From Parasphaerochaeta coccoides DSM 17374 (lineage in GTDB: Bacteria; Spirochaetota; Spirochaetia; Sphaerochaetales; Sphaerochaetaceae): 64,000 nucleotides of DNA. The translations under genes were made by a program, and so were the position numbers. The notes beneath the pieces are model-generated. The model was not told the DNA's origin. It saw only the letters and a list, made by a program, of their open reading frames with translations, and made no database searches. The stretch lies in the NCBI RefSeq assembly GCF_000208385.1, contig NC_015436.1:2108001-2172000 (forward strand). The letters are read 5' to 3'. Below are positions 63,235 to 64,000 of the stretch, piece after piece (position 1 is the stretch's first letter; the number at the start of each line of letters is the position of its first letter).

Positions 63235-63332
63235 TTGCACATACGGCGGCATATTCAGCACTGGCCTGGCTTTTTTGAATAAATATCCTGTGAAAATAAC
63301 CCATCTACGCAGTCATGAAACAAGACGAGAAA

Positions 63333-63371
63333 TACAAAGGGGATGCCGCGAACTTTTTCACAGCATCCCCT
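63333..63371 (-). terminator. Terminator of the 63.4-kb membrane protein gene
   Basis: AGGGGATGC (63338-63346) pairs with GCATCCCCT (63363-63371), followed on the minus strand by TTTGTATTTC. It lies 20 nt past the stop. Confidence 0.75.
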
Positions 63372-63390
63372 GAAAACATCTCTCCGGATA

Positions 63391-63807
63391 TCAGCTCTTT
63401 ATGCTGGCGATAGCCGAGAGTACAATCAAGTTGACGATCAAGCTGTACAGCCAACCGATGAAATCCTTGCTCAGAGCACCATCGAACGCCGGAACAATGT
63501 TGCCCAGGAAGACGACTGCAAGCCATACAATCAGGATGACCAGACCACTCACCTTCTTCAAGGATCCAGGCAACGCGGAAACAAACAGAGGAAGCAACTG
63601 GAGGAGGCCCGCCACCAGAATGATCACCGCAAGAACCATCTGGAGGAACCGGAGGTCTCCCTTGAACAAGTCATATACCTGTGAAACAGCGCTTGCCTTT
63701 TCCTGCAAACCAAGAATTCCCAAAATCAAGAACAGAACCCCCACCAGAATCTGTAATACCAGTGGATTGTTCATATTCTTCGTGACATCTGCCTTTCCTT
63801 TCGCCAT
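63391..63807 (-). CDS. Small four-helix membrane protein, unknown function
   Basis: A 138-residue protein with four predicted membrane helices: NPLVLQILVGVLFLILGILG, then FLQMVLAVIILVAGLLQLL, SGLVILIVWLAVVFLGNIV and FIGWLYSLIVNLIVLSAI. Loops are short and basic. AAGGAAGG precedes the ATG at 63807; an upstream in-frame ATG lacks one. It ends at a strong terminator and is separate from the GLUG lipoprotein gene. I do not recognise the family. Confidence 0.8.
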   Translation of the reverse strand: MAKGKADVTKNMNNPLVLQILVGVLFLILGILGLQEKASAVSQVYDLFKGDLRFLQMVLAVIILVAGLLQLLPLFVSALPGSLKKVSGLVILIVWLAVVFLGNIVPAFDGALSKDFIGWLYSLIVNLIVLSAIASIKS

Positions 63808-63868
63808 TGCTACCTTCCTTTGGCCAGAATCCCTTCCCGGCCTGCACATTCTTTATACCTACGCCGGA

Positions 63869-64000
63869 CTAAGCCAGCGGTATAAGCATAGATACAGGTT
63901 CCTCGTAAGGATGGACGCCTTTCACTGCCGCCAAAGCAGCATCCGCATGAACTTCGGAAACAATGAACTCGATGCGCCATTCCTTCACACTCACAGGCTT
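63869..64000 (-). CDS. NIF3-like / YqfO-type protein, C-terminal end
   Basis: The last 43 residues of a gene entering from the right edge. The sequence KEWRIEFIVSEVHADAALAA followed by the signature HPYEEP matches the C-terminal domain of the small NIF3-like (NGG1-interacting factor 3) and YqfO-insert family, which resembles CutA. The stop TAG is at 63871-63869. It is 61 nt upstream of the small membrane protein gene and in the same direction. Confidence 0.75.
   Translation of the reverse strand, partial: KPVSVKEWRIEFIVSEVHADAALAAVKGVHPYEEPVSMLIPLA

Overview
The window is about 64 kb of a compact bacterial chromosome with roughly 50% G+C. The gene set points to an obligate anaerobe: pyruvate:ferredoxin oxidoreductase, rubredoxin, type III glutamine synthetase, a trypanosomatid-like phosphofructokinase and an acyl-ACP thioesterase. 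Together with short ParC/ParE-type topoisomerase subunits and ribose-type sugar transport, this best fits a spirochaete of the Sphaerochaeta/Treponema group. That assignment is an inference from protein character, not from a marker gene; there is no rRNA or tRNA in the window.

Layout. 1-7.3 kb: type III glutamine synthetase (partial), a divergent ANTAR antiterminator joined to pyrG, then argR, pgi and a convergent phosphofructokinase. 7.4-10.9 kb: aminotransferase and ligA. 11-15.3 kb: a small membrane protein, then a three-gene molybdenum-hydroxylase-like operon whose cofactor ligands appear lost. 15.3-23.8 kb: replication and repair genes (dnaE, recG), a YggT-like protein, rsmD, acyl-ACP thioesterase, a SlyX-like protein and rubredoxin. 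24-26.4 kb: a fimbrillin-domain/RCC1-repeat lipoprotein behind a (GA)26 tract. 26.6-36 kb: nitroreductase, S66 peptidase, PFOR, M42 and M81 peptidases, CutC. 36.3-39.2 kb: a receiver plus PEP-synthase-like protein. 39.3-46.2 kb: a sugar ABC transporter operon with two catabolic enzymes and a divergent LacI regulator. 46.3-56.4 kb: a membrane protein with a 15-bp coding repeat, rluA-parC-parE, mscS, htpG and a ROK regulator. 56.6-60 kb: a DUF4416 protein, a DAHP synthase/prephenate dehydratase fusion and endonuclease III. 60.1-64 kb: a second fimbrillin-domain lipoprotein with GLUG repeats, a small membrane protein and the end of a NIF3-like gene.

The most striking material is regulatory. An 18-bp element (ATARTACYTTYGGGTAAT) occurs upstream of both fimbrillin-domain lipoproteins and of the membrane protein at 11.1 kb, facing each gene. 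In front of the GLUG lipoprotein it forms a four-copy array with an exact 33-bp period. The RCC1 lipoprotein also carries a (GA)26 tract between a well-placed upstream start codon and its own start, the signature of a phase-variable surface protein. The glutamine synthetase leader has a hexaloop hairpin of ANTAR type (A at loop position 1, G at position 4) that is mutually exclusive with an intrinsic terminator, next to a divergent ANTAR gene. Other notable sites are paired ARG boxes at argR, a hairpin covering the pgi ribosome-binding site, and promoters placed so close to start codons that the mRNAs should be leaderless.
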